A stretch of DNA of 52,361 nt from Paracoccaceae bacterium (GTDB lineage Bacteria; Pseudomonadota; Alphaproteobacteria; Rhodobacterales; Rhodobacteraceae): the NCBI GenBank assembly GCA_029244725.1, contig JAQWQJ010000020.1, forward strand, positions 1 through 52,361, read 5' to 3'. Shown here piece by piece: positions 33,999-42,950 of the stretch; the first letter of the stretch is position 1, and every line of letters begins with the position of its first letter. The notes under the pieces were generated by a model. It did no database searches. It saw only the letters and a program-made list of their open reading frames with translations, and was not told the origin of the DNA. A program made the translations under genes and the position numbers.

Positions 33999-34805
33999 AT
34001 GACAGATCTACTCATCAAGCCCCAAGGTGGTCACGGCAAGGTCCACGATATTAGTCCAGCAAGCGCTGGCTGGGGTTATGTTGGGTTTGCACTGTATCAT
34101 CTGCATGCTGGCGAAACTGCTGCCGAGGTTACTGGGGAACGTGAGGCAATACTGATCATAGTAGAAGGCAAAGCCCAAATAACCAGCGATGGCCAAGATT
34201 GGGGCGAGCTTGGCGACAGAATGAGCGTATGGGAACGAACAGCGCCGCACGCTTTATACGTTCCCAACGAGAGCAACTGGTCAGCCGTAGCCACAACGAA
34301 TTGCATTATCGCCGTTTGTACAGCGCCAGGAAAAGGCGGGCACCAAGCACAGAGACTTGGCCCCGATGGTATAAACCTTACCGAACGGGGCAGGGGAACG
34401 AACACCCGCTATATCAACAATATCGCGATGGAAGACCGAGACGTATGCGACAGTCTTCTCGTGACCGAAGTATTCACGCCTGCTGGACATTGGTCCAGTT
34501 TTCCAAGTCATCGCCACGACGAAGATGATTTCCCAAATATCACCTATCTGGAAGAGACTTACTATCACCGGATCGCTCCTGACGATGGCTTTGGAATTCA
34601 ACGGGTCTACACCGAAGACGGTGAACTAGACGAAACGATGGCCGTAAGGGATGGAGATGTGGTTTTGGTTCCAAAGGGGCACCATCCATGCGGCGCAGTT
34701 TACGGAAACGACATGTATTACTTGAACGTTATGGCAGGTCCATTGCGCAAGTGGCGGTTCCAATTTGACCCCTCAGTCGAGTGGATTGCCGAGAGGGATA
34801 ACTAA
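33999..34805 (+). CDS. iolB: 5-deoxy-glucuronate isomerase
   Basis: The 268-residue double-cupin protein matches IolB, which converts 5-deoxy-D-glucuronate to 5-dehydro-2-deoxy-D-gluconate. The metal site is visible in WSSFPSHRHDEDDFPN, LEETYYHRI and PKGHHPCGAVYG, and the family tail YYLNVMAGPLRKW-F is intact. Start at 33999 follows AAGGA; a TTG two codons earlier is less likely. A second IolB-family protein is encoded at 42114-42950; this copy is the closer match to the usual form. Confidence 0.92.
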   Translation: MTDLLIKPQGGHGKVHDISPASAGWGYVGFALYHLHAGETAAEVTGEREAILIIVEGKAQITSDGQDWGELGDRMSVWERTAPHALYVPNESNWSAVATTNCIIAVCTAPGKGGHQAQRLGPDGINLTERGRGTNTRYINNIAMEDRDVCDSLLVTEVFTPAGHWSSFPSHRHDEDDFPNITYLEETYYHRIAPDDGFGIQRVYTEDGELDETMAVRDGDVVLVPKGHHPCGAVYGNDMYYLNVMAGPLRKWRFQFDPSVEWIAERDN

Positions 34806-34974
34806 CTGCCTTTAACAACGAATGTGCCAATTTTATGGATGGCTGGTGGCGATCCAGCCACCGGTGATACCAAGCGGAGCTAAGTGTGATCTTGTCTGGT
34901 CGAGCTTGAACAGTTAAGGGCGAATGAATTTTGGATCATTGGCAATGGTTCGTTTGGAATTCGAAAGGTAGAAA

Positions 34975-35970
34975 ATGGCGGTTACGCTGAAAGAGGTGGC
35001 AGCACGCGCGGGGGTTTCCCGCTCTGCAGTGTCGCGCACTTTCACGCCAGGAGCCTCAATTTCTGCCAAAATGCGCGAGCGCGTTGAGCAAGCAGCGGAT
35101 GAACTTGGATATCACCCCAACGCTCTTGCTTCCTCACTGACCACAGGGCGTACAAAGCTCATCGGGCTGGTTTCCAATAACTTTAGAAACCCATTCTTCC
35201 TCGAAGTTTTTGACCTGTTTACAAAGGGTTTACAGGAAATCGGTCTGCGTCCGTTGTTGGTAAATCTCACAGATGAGACCGACCCGCAAAATTCTGTTCG
35301 AATGCTTCGTCAATACTCGGTCGACGGTGTCATTGTGGCGTCATCGACACTTCCACCGGGGTTTTCACGGGCGTTCCGAGACGCTGGCGTGCCGGTTGTT
35401 CACAGCTTCGGCAGATTCTCTACAGAGCCGCACGTCGATGTCATTGGAATCGACAACATCGAATGTGGACGAATGGCTGCGCGCGAACTCATTGGTCGTG
35501 GCTACCAGTCGATTGCTTTTATGGGTGGTCCAGAAAGCGCCACATCGACTCAGGACCGCCTTGAGGGCTTTAAGTGCGAATTATCACGACATCCGGACAT
35601 TGAATTCAGTTTAAGCTACGCGGCTGACTATACCTTCGAAGCGGGCCGAACTGAAATGCATCGCCTTCTTCAAAACGATAAGGCGGAAGCCTATTTTTGC
35701 GGTGACGATGTACTTTCCATTGGCGCTTTATCCGCGATCTCGGATGCCGGTCTATCGGTTCCCGACGACGTTGGTGTAATTGGTCTTAACGACATGGAAA
35801 TGGCACGCTGGGAGAACATTGATCTCACGACAATTCACCAGCCTATTGATGGGATTATCGATGCATCGATAAACAAGGTCGTTTCGATCTTGGACGATCC
35901 CGATCAAGCGCCTGAGTCCCGGTTGTTTCCGTGCCACGTCGTTGAACGTGGCACGCTTCGTTCAAATTAA
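34975..35970 (+). CDS. LacI-family transcriptional regulator
   Basis: This 331-residue regulator has an N-terminal LacI HTH (residues 3-50, TLKEVAARAGVSRSAVSRTF) and hinge, then a Peripla_BP_1 effector domain. The HTH gives a recognition helix typical for palindromes with a central CG. The two near-identical palindromes at 27890-27921 and 39151-39168 flank the two arms of the inositol locus and are likely its sites. Inducer is probably an inositol or early intermediate. The 169 bases upstream hold a weak hairpin near 34842-34862 but no copy of the operator, so autoregulation is not indicated. It overlaps the convergent Gfo/Idh gene by four bases. Confidence 0.92.
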   Translation: MAVTLKEVAARAGVSRSAVSRTFTPGASISAKMRERVEQAADELGYHPNALASSLTTGRTKLIGLVSNNFRNPFFLEVFDLFTKGLQEIGLRPLLVNLTDETDPQNSVRMLRQYSVDGVIVASSTLPPGFSRAFRDAGVPVVHSFGRFSTEPHVDVIGIDNIECGRMAARELIGRGYQSIAFMGGPESATSTQDRLEGFKCELSRHPDIEFSLSYAADYTFEAGRTEMHRLLQNDKAEAYFCGDDVLSIGALSAISDAGLSVPDDVGVIGLNDMEMARWENIDLTTIHQPIDGIIDASINKVVSILDDPDQAPESRLFPCHVVERGTLRSN

Positions 35971-37100
35971 CGGAACATTGGTGGACGTGCGTCCATCCAT
36001 TCGCCATCCGCTTTCGCCGATGCGACGGCTGTGTGGACAGCCGCCATAGAGCGAACGCCGTCGGCAGCGCTTGGAAGCTCTGGACGTTTTGCACCACCAA
36101 TTGCACTGGCCAAGTCGCAGTAGATATTAGCGACGGCCAAAGGAAATCCCTCGGGGTGAGCGATTGCAACGCGCGATAGACGGACAGCGTCGTCGTGTAG
36201 ACCGCCTTCGCCCTTTTCGATGATCTGGGTGCGCCCGCCAACTGGAGTGTAGATCAGCTGATTTGGCTGTTCCGCATGCCAGCGCAAACCGCCGGTTTCG
36301 CCGAATGCCTGAATTTCGAAGCCATGCTGACGACCGATTGCAACAGACGATGTCCAGAGACGTCCGACGGTCCCACCGGTCATTCGGAAATTGACCATTG
36401 CATCGTCTTCCAGCTCACGGCTGGAAATGGTCGATGCGAAATCGGCTGAGAGGGTTTCAACTTCGTCATTGCAGATAAAGCTTGCCATGTGCATGGCATG
36501 AATTCCGCAATCTGCAAACTGACCTGAAACACCCGCCATCGATGGATCATAGCGCCAGCGAACACGAGGGTTGTCAGCATCGCCAGCATCACCGTGATGG
36601 CCGTGACTAAAGTTTGTGACGACTAGACGAACTTTGCCAATCTCACCCGCTTGCACCATCGCGCGCGCTTGGCGCACCATCGGATACGCTGAATAGCAAT
36701 AGTTGACAGCGCATATTTTGCTGGTTTTTTCAGCTACGCGAACGATGTCTTCACCTTCTTCAACAGACATCGTCATTGGCTTTTCGCAAAGCACGTTAAA
36801 ACCTGCCTCGAGAAATGCTTTGGTGATTTCGAAATGCGTCGCGTTAGGTGTCGCTACCGTGACCAGGTCGATCCGATCGTCGCGATTTTTTTCACCTTCG
36901 AGCATTTCCTGCCAACTGCCATATGCGCGGTCGGATGCTATCCCAAGTCGTTGTGCATATTCTTTGCCAACGTCTGCACGGTGATCCAGTGCACCAGCGG
37001 TGAATTCAAACAGCCCATCAGCCTGCGCACCCAAGCGGTGTGCTGGTCCGATCTGGCTTCCTTCGCCGCCACCTATCATGCCCCATTTTAGTTTTGTCAT
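35967..37100 (-). CDS. Gfo/Idh/MocA-family oxidoreductase
   Basis: The 377-residue protein has the N-terminal Rossmann fold (MIGGGEGSQIGPAHR), the EKPMTMS motif with the catalytic lysine, and a C-terminal GFO_IDH_MocA domain with GQFADCGIHAMHMASF. The GGGEGSQIG loop and length resemble those of scyllo-inositol or related polyol dehydrogenases of alphaproteobacteria. It lies last in a minus-strand operon with iolE and another Gfo/Idh/MocA gene. It may oxidise a different inositol isomer or act on an intermediate; the exact substrate cannot be read from sequence. Confidence 0.88.
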   Translation of the reverse strand: MTKLKWGMIGGGEGSQIGPAHRLGAQADGLFEFTAGALDHRADVGKEYAQRLGIASDRAYGSWQEMLEGEKNRDDRIDLVTVATPNATHFEITKAFLEAGFNVLCEKPMTMSVEEGEDIVRVAEKTSKICAVNYCYSAYPMVRQARAMVQAGEIGKVRLVVTNFSHGHHGDAGDADNPRVRWRYDPSMAGVSGQFADCGIHAMHMASFICNDEVETLSADFASTISSRELEDDAMVNFRMTGGTVGRLWTSSVAIGRQHGFEIQAFGETGGLRWHAEQPNQLIYTPVGGRTQIIEKGEGGLHDDAVRLSRVAIAHPEGFPLAVANIYCDLASAIGGAKRPELPSAADGVRSMAAVHTAVASAKADGEWMDARPPMFR

Positions 37101-37111
37101 GATGTTGATCC

Positions 37112-38005
37112 TTATTTGAAGCCAATACTTTCAAGGTATTCACGGTTTTTACGCGCATCGCCAAGCGGGTCTGGATCAAGTGTCGGATCACAATCTTGCT
37201 CGATCGTGCACCAGCCCTCGTAGCCGCTGTAAAGCAACAATTGTCGTACTGCCGGAAGATCCACCTCTCCGTCGGCTAGATTGCAGAATATTCCTTGGCC
37301 ACAAGCGTCATAGAAACCCGTACGGTTTGAAATAGCCTTGGCTTTGACTGCTGCGTCTGTGGATTTGAAGTGCACATATGTTATGCGCTCCATGTGCCGT
37401 TCCATAAAGGCGACGGGATCAAAGCCTGCGTAAGTGCAATGACCTGTATCGATGCAAAGTTTCAAAACTTCAGGGTCGACCTCAGAGAGGATACGTTCGA
37501 CCTCTGGTTCAAAGTCCATAAACCCGCCTGCATGGGGATGAAGCTCTGGTATCAGTCCATATTCTTCGGCGCCCATTTTGGCCACGGTCACGATACGATC
37601 GCGATAGGCTGCCCATTCGGCGTCATCCATTTGTTCAGCTTCGCTGCCACGGCCCGCAGTGGGCGCGCGTCGAGGAGAAATGGAATCGATCAACACGAAA
37701 TGCTTGGCGCCATGCGCCTTAAGAGCTTCACATGTACGCTTTGCCCCATCCATTACATCGTCCCATGCGTTTGGGTCGTGGAAGGCGCGAAATACAACGC
37801 CGCCAATAAGCTCTAAATCGAACTCATCAAGCGCTTCACTCAAGATAGCGGGATCTTCTGGCATAAAGCCGACTGGACCCAATTCGATGCCTTTGTAGCC
37901 AGCATCGGCGCAATCTTTGAGTACGGATCGCCAAGTGGGATTTCGCGGATCGTCCGCGAACTCGACGCCCCAGGAACAGGGCGCATTTCCAATACGAATT
38001 GTCAT
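37112..38005 (-). CDS. iolE: Inosose dehydratase (IolE-like)
   Basis: This 297-residue TIM-barrel protein fits IolE/MocC, which dehydrates 2-keto-myo-inositol to 3,5/4-trihydroxycyclohexa-1,2-dione. Characteristic parts are GNAPCSWGVEF at the first strand, GYKGIELGPVGFMP, IPELHPHAGGF (metal ligands), LCIDTGHCTYAG, YVHFKSTD and GQGIFCNLADGEVDLP. It is the middle gene of the minus-strand operon, 12 bases from each neighbour. GGAGAG precedes the start. It supplies the substrate for IolD, encoded divergently. Confidence 0.85.
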   Translation of the reverse strand: MTIRIGNAPCSWGVEFADDPRNPTWRSVLKDCADAGYKGIELGPVGFMPEDPAILSEALDEFDLELIGGVVFRAFHDPNAWDDVMDGAKRTCEALKAHGAKHFVLIDSISPRRAPTAGRGSEAEQMDDAEWAAYRDRIVTVAKMGAEEYGLIPELHPHAGGFMDFEPEVERILSEVDPEVLKLCIDTGHCTYAGFDPVAFMERHMERITYVHFKSTDAAVKAKAISNRTGFYDACGQGIFCNLADGEVDLPAVRQLLLYSGYEGWCTIEQDCDPTLDPDPLGDARKNREYLESIGFK

Positions 38006-38017
38006 AGTGATCTCTCC

Positions 38018-39121
38018 TCAGACCTGCACGACGGGCGTCCAAGCTCCGTGTCGTGCGGATAGTTGTGCTGCTTCGATGACTTCTGCAACGGCCAATCCGT
38101 CGCGAAAACTGGGCCAACGTGATTTGCCGGAAGCAATAGCTTCAAGGAAATCTTTGGCCTCAATAATAATTTGATCTTGGTAACCAGTTCCGTGCCCTGG
38201 TCCTTGGCAAAAAGGCTCATAATCGGGATGAGCTGGGCCGATTAGGATTTTGCGAAAACCGCGCTCGGCTTCGGGACCCTCAGATTTGTAAAGCCAGATG
38301 GCGTTTTGATCTTCTTGGTCGAAACGGATTGCGCCTTTTGTGCCGTGAATTTCATAGGCATAACCCATTTTTCGCCCTGTCGCGACGCGGCTGGAGTATA
38401 TGTGACCACGCACACCATTTGCGAACCGGCACATGATTTGGGCGTGATCGTCGTTAGTGACAGTACCACCTGGGCGCTTATTGTGGACAGTTTCGATGTC
38501 AGCCATCACGCTTTCAATCGGCCCCATCAGGGCCAGCGCGGCATTTATCGGGTGAGGGGCTAGATCACCCATATTTCCGTTCGCGATACCTTCACATCGC
38601 CAATTATGCGGACTTGAAGGGTCTGCCAGGAAGTCCTCGGTATGTTCGCCGCGAAACCACGTGACGTCGCCTATGGCACCTTCTGCAAGCAATTGACGTG
38701 CGAATTGGCTGGCAGGGGTGCGAATATAGTTGAAACCAACCATATTTACGGCACCGGATTTTTCCGCGGCCTCAACCATGGCTCTTGAGTCCACTAACGA
38801 GTCGGCAAGAGGTTTTTCGCAAAGAACTGGCTTGCCAAGAGCAAAAGCTGCAAGCGCAATTTCGCGATGAGATTCCTGAGGAGACGCGATCACTATGGCC
38901 TCGACTGCCGGATCTTCCACCAGTTGTTGCCAATTAGCTGCTGCGCGCGCAAAGCCAAACTTCTTGCGATAATTCTCGGCTGAGCTAGCGGAAGAAGCGG
39001 CAACCATTTCAAGACGAGGGCGGAGCGCTGTGTCAAAAATCGCGCCGACCGACGACATGGCAACAGCATGAGCTTTGCCCATATATCCGCCACCAACTAT
39101 GCCAATACCGATAGCTGTCAT
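38018..39121 (-). CDS. Gfo/Idh/MocA-family oxidoreductase
   Basis: The 367-residue protein has the Rossmann loop GIVGGGYMGKAHA, EKPLADS with the catalytic lysine, and GNMGDLAPHPINAALAL in the substrate domain. The start at 39121 has GGGAGAG upstream; a longer frame upstream would read through the operator. It is the first gene of the minus-strand operon (with iolE and another Gfo/Idh/MocA gene) and is divergent from iolD with a LacI-type operator between. It may be a second inositol-isomer dehydrogenase or act on a modified inositol. Confidence 0.88.
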   Translation of the reverse strand: MTAIGIGIVGGGYMGKAHAVAMSSVGAIFDTALRPRLEMVAASSASSAENYRKKFGFARAAANWQQLVEDPAVEAIVIASPQESHREIALAAFALGKPVLCEKPLADSLVDSRAMVEAAEKSGAVNMVGFNYIRTPASQFARQLLAEGAIGDVTWFRGEHTEDFLADPSSPHNWRCEGIANGNMGDLAPHPINAALALMGPIESVMADIETVHNKRPGGTVTNDDHAQIMCRFANGVRGHIYSSRVATGRKMGYAYEIHGTKGAIRFDQEDQNAIWLYKSEGPEAERGFRKILIGPAHPDYEPFCQGPGHGTGYQDQIIIEAKDFLEAIASGKSRWPSFRDGLAVAEVIEAAQLSARHGAWTPVVQV

Positions 39122-39150
39122 TAGGTCTCTCCCATCCGGTGTTGAATGTA

Positions 39151-39168
39151 TTTGCAACCGGTTGCAAA
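39151..39168. promoter_or_regulatory. LacI-type operator between the Gfo/Idh/MocA operon and iolD
   Basis: TTTGCAACCGGTTGCAAA is a perfect 18-bp palindrome in the 128-base divergent region. Its core is nearly identical to the operator at 27890-27921 (TTTGCAACCGGTGGCAAA). It is well placed to control both the minus-strand operon and iolDCB plus the aldolase gene. Confidence 0.8.
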
Positions 39169-39249
39169 AGCTGTAACTTGGGATTCGGAACCGCGCAAGT
39201 GGCAAACGGTTCCGGTACAGATTCACGCACATCTTGCAGGAGTGCTCAA

Positions 39250-41118
39250 GTGGCGGACAAGACAATTCGGTTGACCACAGCCCAAGCGATTATTCGTTGG
39301 CTGTCGCAACAATATATCGAAATCGACGGCGAAGAAATGCGCTTGTGCGGTGGTGGCTTTGGCATTTTCGGACACGGGAATGTGACGTGCCTTGGTGAGG
39401 CATTGCACAATCATCGCGAAGAGCTGCCGCTTTATCGTGGTCAAAACGAACAAAGCATGGGCTTTGCAGCGTCTGGTTATGCAAAGCAATGGATGCGTCA
39501 GCGCTTTATGTTCTGCACGGCCTCGGCCGGTCCAGGCACTTTGAACCTTGTTACGTCGGCAGCTTTGGCGCACGCGAACCGTCTTCCTATGTTGTTGTTG
39601 TGCGGAGATACATTTCTTACTCGTTTGCCCGACCCAGTGTTGCAGCAAATGGAGAATTTCAACGATCCTACGTTTGGCGCAAACGATGCGTTCAAACCTG
39701 TGTCACGCTACTGGGATCGTATCACCCATCCTGCGCAAATTATTCAGTCGTTGCCTGCCGCGATAGCGACAATGCTTGATCCAGGTGATTGCGGCCCTGC
39801 CTTTCTAGGATTGCCGCAAGATGTCCAAGGTTGGACGTTCGATTACCCCGACGTATTTTTTGCTAAGAAAGTCCATCGTATCCGCCGTCAGTCGCCAGAT
39901 ACGGACGAGATTGCAGACGCGGTCGCCCTTTTAAAATCAGCGGATCGCCCAATGATCATCGCAGGTGGGGGCGTCCAGTATTCAAGAGCTGTCAACGAAC
40001 TGACCAACTTTGCCGAAAACCATAACATCCCGGTTGTTGAGACGATCGCGGGCAGGGCCAATATGGTTGAGACTCATCCCCTCAACATCGGTCCACTTGG
40101 TGTGACAGGTTCTGATAGTGCAAATGCAATTGCCGAGAAAGCTGATGTCATCCTTGCAGTTGGCACGCGACTACAGGATTTCACGACAGGCTCTTGGACC
40201 GCGTTCGACAAAGACGCCAAGTTTATTTCAGTTAATGCCGCACGTCACGATGCTGGCAAGCATATGTCGCTTCCTATTGTCGGTGATGCGAAGTGCTCGC
40301 TTATTGCGCTCTCAGACGCATTGGGCGATTTAAAAGGCTCTGATGAATGGGCCAGCTCTGCGCAGGCTGAACGCCAAAAGTGGGACGCATATGTTGCAGA
40401 CAACGTTGCATATGGTGACAATCGCCCAAATTCCTACGCTCAAGCAATTGGCGTAGTAAACGCGCTTTGTGATCCTCGCGATCGTGTCGTTGCTGCAGCC
40501 GGTGGTTTGCCGGCCGAAGTAACAGCCAATTGGCGCACGCTTGATATTGGGACTGTAGATGTCGAGTTCGGCTTTTCGTGCATGGGATACGAAATTGCTG
40601 GTGCATGGGGCGCGCGTATTGCGCAATCTGAACGTGAGCCAGAGAAAGACACGATTACTTTCTGTGGCGACGGCTCTTATATGATGCTCAATTCTGATAT
40701 CTATTCTTCTGTTTTGACACAGAAAAAGATGATCGTGTTGGTGCTGGATAACGGTGGATTTGCCGTCATCAACAAACTGCAAAACAACACTGGCAACGAA
40801 AGCTTCAACAACCTTCTCGCAGATTCTCCGACGATCCCCGAGGCGTTTGGAGTCGATTTTGAGGCGCACGCTAAATCCATGGGCGCGGAAGCGGAAACTG
40901 TCTCTAACCCTGCTGAATTGGCCGAGGCCTTCAAGCGCGCAAAGGCGTGTGATAAAACCTATGTAATCGTTATGAACGTTGATCCGTACGAAGGCTGGAC
41001 GACTGAAGGCCACACATGGTGGGAGGTCGGCACCCCTCATATTACGGAAAGTGATCGTGTTCGCGATGCACATATCGATTGGGAATCCTCTCGGTCTAAG
41101 CAGCGAAAGGGCGTCTGA
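39250..41118 (+). CDS. iolD: 3D-(3,5/4)-trihydroxycyclohexane-1,2-dione acylhydrolase
   Basis: The 622-residue thiamine diphosphate enzyme opens the ring of the trihydroxycyclohexanedione made by IolE, giving 5-deoxyglucuronate. The ThDP-activating Glu lies in YRGQNEQSMGFAASGYAK, and the C-terminal ThDP/metal motif in FCGDGSYMMLNSD with the family-specific DNGGFAVINKLQ. The start is GTG at 39250 with CAGGAG upstream; longer frames would cross the operator. The stop overlaps the iolC ATG by one base. It is the first rightward gene from the 39151 operator. Confidence 0.96.
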   Translation: MADKTIRLTTAQAIIRWLSQQYIEIDGEEMRLCGGGFGIFGHGNVTCLGEALHNHREELPLYRGQNEQSMGFAASGYAKQWMRQRFMFCTASAGPGTLNLVTSAALAHANRLPMLLLCGDTFLTRLPDPVLQQMENFNDPTFGANDAFKPVSRYWDRITHPAQIIQSLPAAIATMLDPGDCGPAFLGLPQDVQGWTFDYPDVFFAKKVHRIRRQSPDTDEIADAVALLKSADRPMIIAGGGVQYSRAVNELTNFAENHNIPVVETIAGRANMVETHPLNIGPLGVTGSDSANAIAEKADVILAVGTRLQDFTTGSWTAFDKDAKFISVNAARHDAGKHMSLPIVGDAKCSLIALSDALGDLKGSDEWASSAQAERQKWDAYVADNVAYGDNRPNSYAQAIGVVNALCDPRDRVVAAAGGLPAEVTANWRTLDIGTVDVEFGFSCMGYEIAGAWGARIAQSEREPEKDTITFCGDGSYMMLNSDIYSSVLTQKKMIVLVLDNGGFAVINKLQNNTGNESFNNLLADSPTIPEAFGVDFEAHAKSMGAEAETVSNPAELAEAFKRAKACDKTYVIVMNVDPYEGWTTEGHTWWEVGTPHITESDRVRDAHIDWESSRSKQRKGV

Positions 41119-42101
41119 TGACAGCGTTGTTAGATGGAATTCGCGGTAATCGGTTTGCTGTTTTTGGGCGCGCTGGCATGGATATGTTTGCAGCACCTAT
41201 CGGCACTAAAAGCGAACATGCCGAAAGTTTTCAGTCGGACCTAGGCGGATCGTCGGCAAATATTTGCGCGGGCATTTGTAAGCTTGGTGGGTATTCTGCG
41301 CTGGTAACTTCGGTCTCAGATGACGCTGTCGGGCGCTTTTGTGTTAATCGGTTGGACCATTACGGTGTGAACACGCAATATATTCGCTCTGTCGGTGGTG
41401 AGTTTCGAACCTCGTTAGCGATCTATGAAAGCCGCATCGAAGATTTTCAAAACGTCATATACCGAAATGGTGCAGCAGATTTTCAAGTAACAAACGCGGA
41501 CGTAGATGCGGTGAACTACAGTGACTTTTCGGCTGTTGTGTCGGCAGGTACCGTCTTTGCAGCAGAGCCTTCACGCGAAGCGACGTTCCGCGCGTTTGAG
41601 AACGCCCGTGCCGCTGGCCTTCCAGTGATTTTTGACATTGATTACCGGCCCTATAGCTGGCCATCACCAGAAGTTGCCGCAGATGTATTATCGCGCGCAG
41701 GTGAAGAAAGCGACCTGATCGTCGGCAACGATGAAGAGTTTGGCTTTATGGCCGGTGGCATTGAAAAGGGTTTGGACAAAGCACGTGAGTTGGCCAGTAA
41801 ACCTGGACGCATCGTTATATACAAAATGGGTGAAGCAGGTGCGATCACATTTGTCGACGGTGAAGAAATTCGAACCGGAATTTATCCAGTTAAAGCCGTA
41901 AAGCCAAACGGTGCTGGTGATAGCTTTATGGCTGGATTGTTGGTTTCAATTGCCGATGGTTTTGATCTAAAGCAGGCAGTCTTACGCGGCTCAGCGTGCG
42001 CTTCGATCGTGGTTTCACAGCCCGGTTGCGCCCCCGCTATGCCAACTAATCCACAACTCACAGACTTCTTGGCAAAACATTCCGGCCCGACCGAGGCCTA
42101 A
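41118..42101 (+). CDS. iolC: 5-dehydro-2-deoxygluconokinase
   Basis: This 327-residue PfkB-family kinase phosphorylates 5-dehydro-2-deoxygluconate. It has the N-terminal GRAGMDMFA and the GGSSANICAGICKLG substrate motif, and the anion-hole/catalytic motif PNGAGDSFMAG with catalytic Asp. Translational coupling to iolD (TGATG) and the following iolB-like and aldolase genes fixes its place in the myo-inositol pathway. Unlike some IolC proteins, it carries no C-terminal DUF2090 fusion. Confidence 0.93.
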   Translation: MTALLDGIRGNRFAVFGRAGMDMFAAPIGTKSEHAESFQSDLGGSSANICAGICKLGGYSALVTSVSDDAVGRFCVNRLDHYGVNTQYIRSVGGEFRTSLAIYESRIEDFQNVIYRNGAADFQVTNADVDAVNYSDFSAVVSAGTVFAAEPSREATFRAFENARAAGLPVIFDIDYRPYSWPSPEVAADVLSRAGEESDLIVGNDEEFGFMAGGIEKGLDKARELASKPGRIVIYKMGEAGAITFVDGEEIRTGIYPVKAVKPNGAGDSFMAGLLVSIADGFDLKQAVLRGSACASIVVSQPGCAPAMPTNPQLTDFLAKHSGPTEA

Positions 42102-42113
42102 GAGGACAAAACC

Positions 42114-42950
42114 ATGCATATCGCCCCCCATAACAACCACAATCAAGCGATTGTTGACGTTGAAAATGACAACGTTCCTTTGGTTTATTTCAATATTGTT
42201 AAGCTTAAAAAGGGCGAGGCATTTGAGTACCAAGTGCCGGGATATGAAACCTGTATCGTCCCGGCAACGGGAACCGTTGATGTCGACGTTGAAGGCCTGT
42301 CATACAGCGCCTTGGGCGGTCGTGGCGTAGATGTTTGGGACGGCGATCCGCAAGGCGTCTATGTGCCGACTGGCGCCAAAACTACAATCGTTTGTGTATC
42401 AGAGGAAACTGAAGTTTTCATCGCGGGGGCAAGATACGAGAAAGTATTGGATCCTTTCGACGTTCGTGAACACGATTTGGTCCAGTACGGTTCCGATGAC
42501 ACGAAAACACACCGCAAGATCAAACACATTTTGGGTCAAAAGCATCACGACAAGGTCGGACGTCTTCTTGTCAGTGAGCTTTACACTGTAGGAGCTGGAG
42601 GTTGGTCCGGCTTTCCAAGCCACAAGCACGACACCGAGCGCCAGCCAATCGAAACCCGCCATGATGAGTGTTATAATTTCCGTTTCAAGCCGGACTACGG
42701 CTCCGGTTTGCAAATGCTTCAACGTGTCGATAACGAACCCGGTGATGCGTATCATATCGTAAATGGCTCGACCGTGCTGATTGACAACGGCTACCACCCT
42801 TGCTGTGTCCTTCCAGGATATGAAATGTACTATTTCACGATCCTTGGCGGCTTAACTCAGCGTAGCCTCGTCCAATATTTCCAACCTACACATGCCGCGC
42901 AGATTGAAACCATTCCCGGCATTAAAGACATGATCGCGAAATTTAAATGA
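42114..42950 (+). CDS. Second IolB-family 5-deoxy-glucuronate isomerase
   Basis: The 278-residue protein is a second, divergent IolB/KduI-type double cupin. Metal-site residues are kept (GFPSHKHDTERQP, RHDECYNFRF, NGYHPCCVLPG), and the tail YYFTILGGLTQRSLVQYF corresponds to that of the other copy. The spacing in the central loop differs from the protein at 33999-34805, and overall similarity looks moderate. It is 12 bases after iolC and overlaps the aldolase gene by four bases. It may be the main isomerase of this operon or act on a modified substrate. Confidence 0.85.
   Translation: MHIAPHNNHNQAIVDVENDNVPLVYFNIVKLKKGEAFEYQVPGYETCIVPATGTVDVDVEGLSYSALGGRGVDVWDGDPQGVYVPTGAKTTIVCVSEETEVFIAGARYEKVLDPFDVREHDLVQYGSDDTKTHRKIKHILGQKHHDKVGRLLVSELYTVGAGGWSGFPSHKHDTERQPIETRHDECYNFRFKPDYGSGLQMLQRVDNEPGDAYHIVNGSTVLIDNGYHPCCVLPGYEMYYFTILGGLTQRSLVQYFQPTHAAQIETIPGIKDMIAKFK

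Noticed and set aside
34842-34890. GGTGGC-GATCCA-GCCACC repeat followed by ACCGGT as a third LacI operator
   Set aside because: It lacks the TTTGCAA arms of the two real candidates and is better explained as a weak hairpin downstream of iolB.
40330-41196. 288-codon minus-strand frame opposite iolD
   Set aside because: It is a shadow of the iolD coding sequence with no recognisable domain and no promoter or ribosome site.
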